64,000 nucleotides of DNA from an uncultured delta proteobacterium (lineage in GTDB: Bacteria; Desulfobacterota; Desulfobulbia; Desulfobulbales; Desulfocapsaceae). The stretch covers positions 16,866 to 80,865 of the forward strand of contig CAIUQR010000083.1 in assembly GCA_903901335.1 (NCBI GenBank), given 5' to 3'. The position numbers were made by a program, and so were the translations under genes. A model generated the notes under the pieces. It did not search any database. It was not told the origin of the DNA and saw only the letters and a list, made by a program, of their open reading frames with translations. This document shows positions 61,624-64,000 of this stretch, piece by piece (positions within the stretch are counted from its first letter, which is position 1; each line of letters begins with the position of its first letter).

Positions 61624-63846
61624 TCATTCGCTGTCCTTGGTATAATAGGTTGTATACCCGGAATAATACGAGCCGGCGGCATTACTTTTGGTTTGGCCGT
61701 TCAAGACAAAACCCAGAAAATGACAGCGTACATCCGTCAACTTCTTCAATCCGCTCTGAAGCATCTCATAGGTAGTTTTTCCCGCTCGAACGACGACAAT
61801 CGTGCCATCGACAAGTTGCGTCAGGGCAAGACTATCAGTAACACTCTGTACCGGTGGTGAATCGAGAAGAACAAAATCAAAGCTTTCAGACATCTTCTCC
61901 ACAAGAGTCTTCATCTTCTTGGAACTCACTAATTCAGATGGATTTGGCGGGATGGGGCCTGAGGAGATGATAAAAATCTCCTCGCCTGGGACTTTATGAA
62001 CAATATTTTCTTGTGTATTGCCGGTCAGAAAATTACTCAAACCCAATACATTCTCCATCGCAAATAAGGAATGTATTCTAGGTCTGCGCAGATCACAATC
62101 AACGATTAAGACTTTCTTATTCCCCTGGCATAAAATACGCGCAATATTCAGAGTTGTTGTTGTCTTCCCCTCTTTAGCCTCCATACTGGTAACCAATATG
62201 GTTCTGGGGGGATGCTCGGCTGATGACAACAACAAGCCAGACCGGATAAGACGATAACTTTCAGCAATCGGTGACAACGGTTGCTGCAGGACGTGTGATT
62301 CGATACTGCTTCCCGGCCCCTTCAGTTGTTCAACGGTTCCAAGGACAGTCAGCCCAAATCGGGTCTCCAGGTCATTTTCGGATTTTACCGTATTATCCAG
62401 ATATTCAATCAAAAAAGCACAACCGATACCGCTCATCAGACCTATGATCAGGCCCAGGGCGAGATTTCGTTTCTTGTTCGGTTTCGATGGTGCATCAGGA
62501 AAGGCAGGATTTTCGACGACCCAGATATTCACACTCTGTGATTGGTCTGTCACACCTTCCTTCTTGATACCAGCCGTAAGTGCTTCATAAACCGCCCGGT
62601 TGGAATCGACATCCCTTTTCATTATGGAATATTGGACGAATTTTTCATTCAGATTGAGAAGATCATTTTTAGTCGATGTCAGTAATTCCTGGAGGTTATT
62701 CTCCTGTGATTTTGCCAATTCATACGAATTTTTCGTTGTAGCAATCACCCGATTGATCTCAGATTGCTGTTGGTTCAGGAGTTCGCTTAATTCATCATTG
62801 GCCTTGACCATGGTTGGATGTTTATTGCCGAATTTCTTAGACAATTCTTTAATATTCTGTCGAGCCTTGAAAATTGACTCACGCGAACTTTTAAGCACTG
62901 GATTTTCAGCAAATACCGGAACATTTCCTAACTGTTGTATATTGGTCCCAGCCTCTTTTATTTTATTGAATACATCTTCCAATGACTTTTTTTCAGCCTG
63001 CGCCTTGGACATTTGAGAGCTGAATTCCGTCAACTTCTGAGGATAAATCGTCAGCTTATTTTCAACAGTCACCAGGTCGTTTGCCCGCATATATTGCTGC
63101 AGGGCCTTTTCCGAATCCTCAAGTTTTTTTCTCTCATCATCGGCCTTGGCCGTCATCCATTGGAGCGCGTATTTGCTGGTGGTGAGTTTCATATCAAGAA
63201 TCTCATCCATATACGCTTTGATCAGGGCGTCAGCAACCAATTTGGCCATGGCTGGATGTTTGTCTGAGTAGGCAATCTCGACAATCTTTGTTTTTTTGAC
63301 AAGCTTCACTGCAAGTCTTTTTTTTATCATTAAGGCAATACTGTCTTCGTCTGACAAAATCTCCTCGTTCCCTTTCAGACTGGATCCGAATGTATCGCCT
63401 CCACCCTGATTGTTTTTTGCCGGACCGAAAAGCCTGTCTACAAATTCCTGAATACCTGTACCAATCGTTGCAAAAAAAGATGAGGGATCTTTTTTATCCT
63501 CAAGAAAATTATGCCTGTAGTTCGTGGCGAGTTTCAGATTATCAACAACCCTTCTTGCCACCTTCATACTCGTGATAATTTCCGACTGAGTCTCCAGGAA
63601 TTCCGGATCATAAGTCGCATACTGATTTTCAAGGCCGGCAGAGCCATGGTTGCGTTCGATAACGACCTCTGAGGAAGAGGTGTAGAGAGGTGTCGCAGAG
63701 AAGGTAACAATAACCGTGAGGAAAAAAACCACCCCAAGAATGGTGAAGACGATGTTCTTTCTCTTCAGAATAACGAAAAAATATTCGCGCAGATTCACTT
63801 CCTGCTCATCATCAAGAAACGGGTCCTGCGCCTGATTATTATGCAT
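61624..63846 (-). CDS. Wzc-type polysaccharide chain-length regulator/tyrosine autokinase
   Basis: A 740-residue protein. The N-terminal Wzz region has two membrane helices (about 34-54 and 460-480) around a long coiled coil (EQQ/LNQQQSE stretches). A cytoplasmic BY-kinase domain follows with Walker A EAKEGKTTTTLNIA, Walker A' VLIVDCDLRRPRI and Walker B FVLLDSPPV. The Tyr-rich tail (SYYSGYTTYYTKD) is the autophosphorylation cluster. The protein would control chain length and export of an exopolysaccharide. It lies upstream of the ligase gene. Confidence 0.95.
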   Translation of the reverse strand: MHNNQAQDPFLDDEQEVNLREYFFVILKRKNIVFTILGVVFFLTVIVTFSATPLYTSSSEVVIERNHGSAGLENQYATYDPEFLETQSEIITSMKVARRVVDNLKLATNYRHNFLEDKKDPSSFFATIGTGIQEFVDRLFGPAKNNQGGGDTFGSSLKGNEEILSDEDSIALMIKKRLAVKLVKKTKIVEIAYSDKHPAMAKLVADALIKAYMDEILDMKLTTSKYALQWMTAKADDERKKLEDSEKALQQYMRANDLVTVENKLTIYPQKLTEFSSQMSKAQAEKKSLEDVFNKIKEAGTNIQQLGNVPVFAENPVLKSSRESIFKARQNIKELSKKFGNKHPTMVKANDELSELLNQQQSEINRVIATTKNSYELAKSQENNLQELLTSTKNDLLNLNEKFVQYSIMKRDVDSNRAVYEALTAGIKKEGVTDQSQSVNIWVVENPAFPDAPSKPNKKRNLALGLIIGLMSGIGCAFLIEYLDNTVKSENDLETRFGLTVLGTVEQLKGPGSSIESHVLQQPLSPIAESYRLIRSGLLLSSAEHPPRTILVTSMEAKEGKTTTTLNIARILCQGNKKVLIVDCDLRRPRIHSLFAMENVLGLSNFLTGNTQENIVHKVPGEEIFIISSGPIPPNPSELVSSKKMKTLVEKMSESFDFVLLDSPPVQSVTDSLALTQLVDGTIVVVRAGKTTYEMLQSGLKKLTDVRCHFLGFVLNGQTKSNAAGSYYSGYTTYYTKDSE

Positions 63847-64000
63847 GCTGTAATTAGGAGTCTGAAGTTTACCGTAAAGATCTCATGCCGCCATCCGCAT
63901 TAACGCGGTCACGAGAGAATTAACCACCGATTTGCGTGGAGTTGGGCAAAGTATCGAAAAATTATCGTCTAAGGCCGCCTTTGCCACCAATCTTCGGACA
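63847..64000. other. Upstream region of the Wzc-type gene
   Basis: The final 154 bases hold no gene and should contain the promoter for the polysaccharide genes. I see no clear promoter boxes. Confidence 0.4.

Noticed and set aside
1-64000. Search for CRISPR arrays, tRNA or rRNA genes, transposases and phage genes
   Set aside because: No regular spacer-repeat pattern, cloverleaf-like sequence or mobile-element protein could be recognised by eye.

Overview
The window most likely comes from an anaerobic member of the Desulfobacterota (delta-proteobacterial sulfate- or sulfur-metabolising relatives, perhaps a Desulfobulbales-type organism). This is inferred from gene content, not from a marker gene. 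The supporting content is an energy-converting hydrogenase-related (Ehr) complex, a strict-anaerobe-type hybrid cluster protein, an ADP-forming acyl-CoA synthetase, many PAS/response-regulator proteins, sigma-54 activators and two TauE/SafE permeases. I see no rRNA, tRNA, CRISPR array, transposase or phage gene.

Region by region. (1) 1-4250: the start of a membrane sensor, two Hsp20 chaperones, a cold-shock protein, and three small paralogous proteins with a Rho-N/SAP-like N-terminus and a Cys cluster, interleaved with a response regulator. (2) 4245-12655, all minus strand: a signalling block with a LuxR-type response regulator coupled to a PAS histidine kinase, a PAS protein, a CheB-CheR-PAS fusion and a membrane sensor. 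Three proteins of regions 1-2 end in the same four-Cys C-terminal module. (3) 12740-20049, minus: a six-gene Ehr operon whose large subunit lacks the [NiFe] cysteines. (4) 20240-22402: a SulP-STAS anion transporter with a large insertion. (5) 23281-29015: two paralogous two-component systems with sigma-54 activators, arranged convergently. (6) 29223-46603: an accessory block of usp, tauE, a TIGR02186-type gene, three PEP-synthase-like paralogs with a receiver gene among them, a convergent PPP phosphatase and a Lon protease with an inserted receiver domain, then a divergent Usp-like/tauE/usp operon. (7) 46840-51520: a methyltransferase, hcp, its ferredoxin and an exported protein. (8) 51544-56305, minus: a YkgJ-type Cys protein, a CoA-transferase-GNAT fusion and an ADP-forming acyl-CoA synthetase. 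(9) 56523-63846: small redox and motility-like proteins, an envelope operon (SurA-like, HAMP, zinc peptidase), then an O-antigen-ligase-like protein and a Wzc-type tyrosine kinase for polysaccharide.

Regions 5 and 6 are the most unusual part. Two kinase/sigma-54-activator pairs sit beside two operons, and each operon appears to have a -24/-12 promoter with upstream palindromes. The promoter at 29182 drives usp, tauE and the PEP-synthase-like genes. The one at 43257 drives the second usp/tauE operon and carries three phased TGTTGC-GCAACA sites. The three PEP-synthase-like proteins keep the swivelling phospho-His domain but replace the pyruvate barrel with a shared domain I cannot name. The middle paralog has lost its ATP-grasp signature. 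Together with the receiver protein, the receiver-Lon protease and the PPP phosphatase, this suggests an uncharacterised phospho-His-based stress or energy-status system. A pair of hairpin-bearing 23-base elements in inverted orientation brackets the first tauE/TIGR02186 gene pair.

Start sites were moved from the longest frame to an internal ATG wherever a clear Shine-Dalgarno sequence or a stop/start overlap favoured it; these choices are stated per gene. Domain positions are read by eye and approximate.
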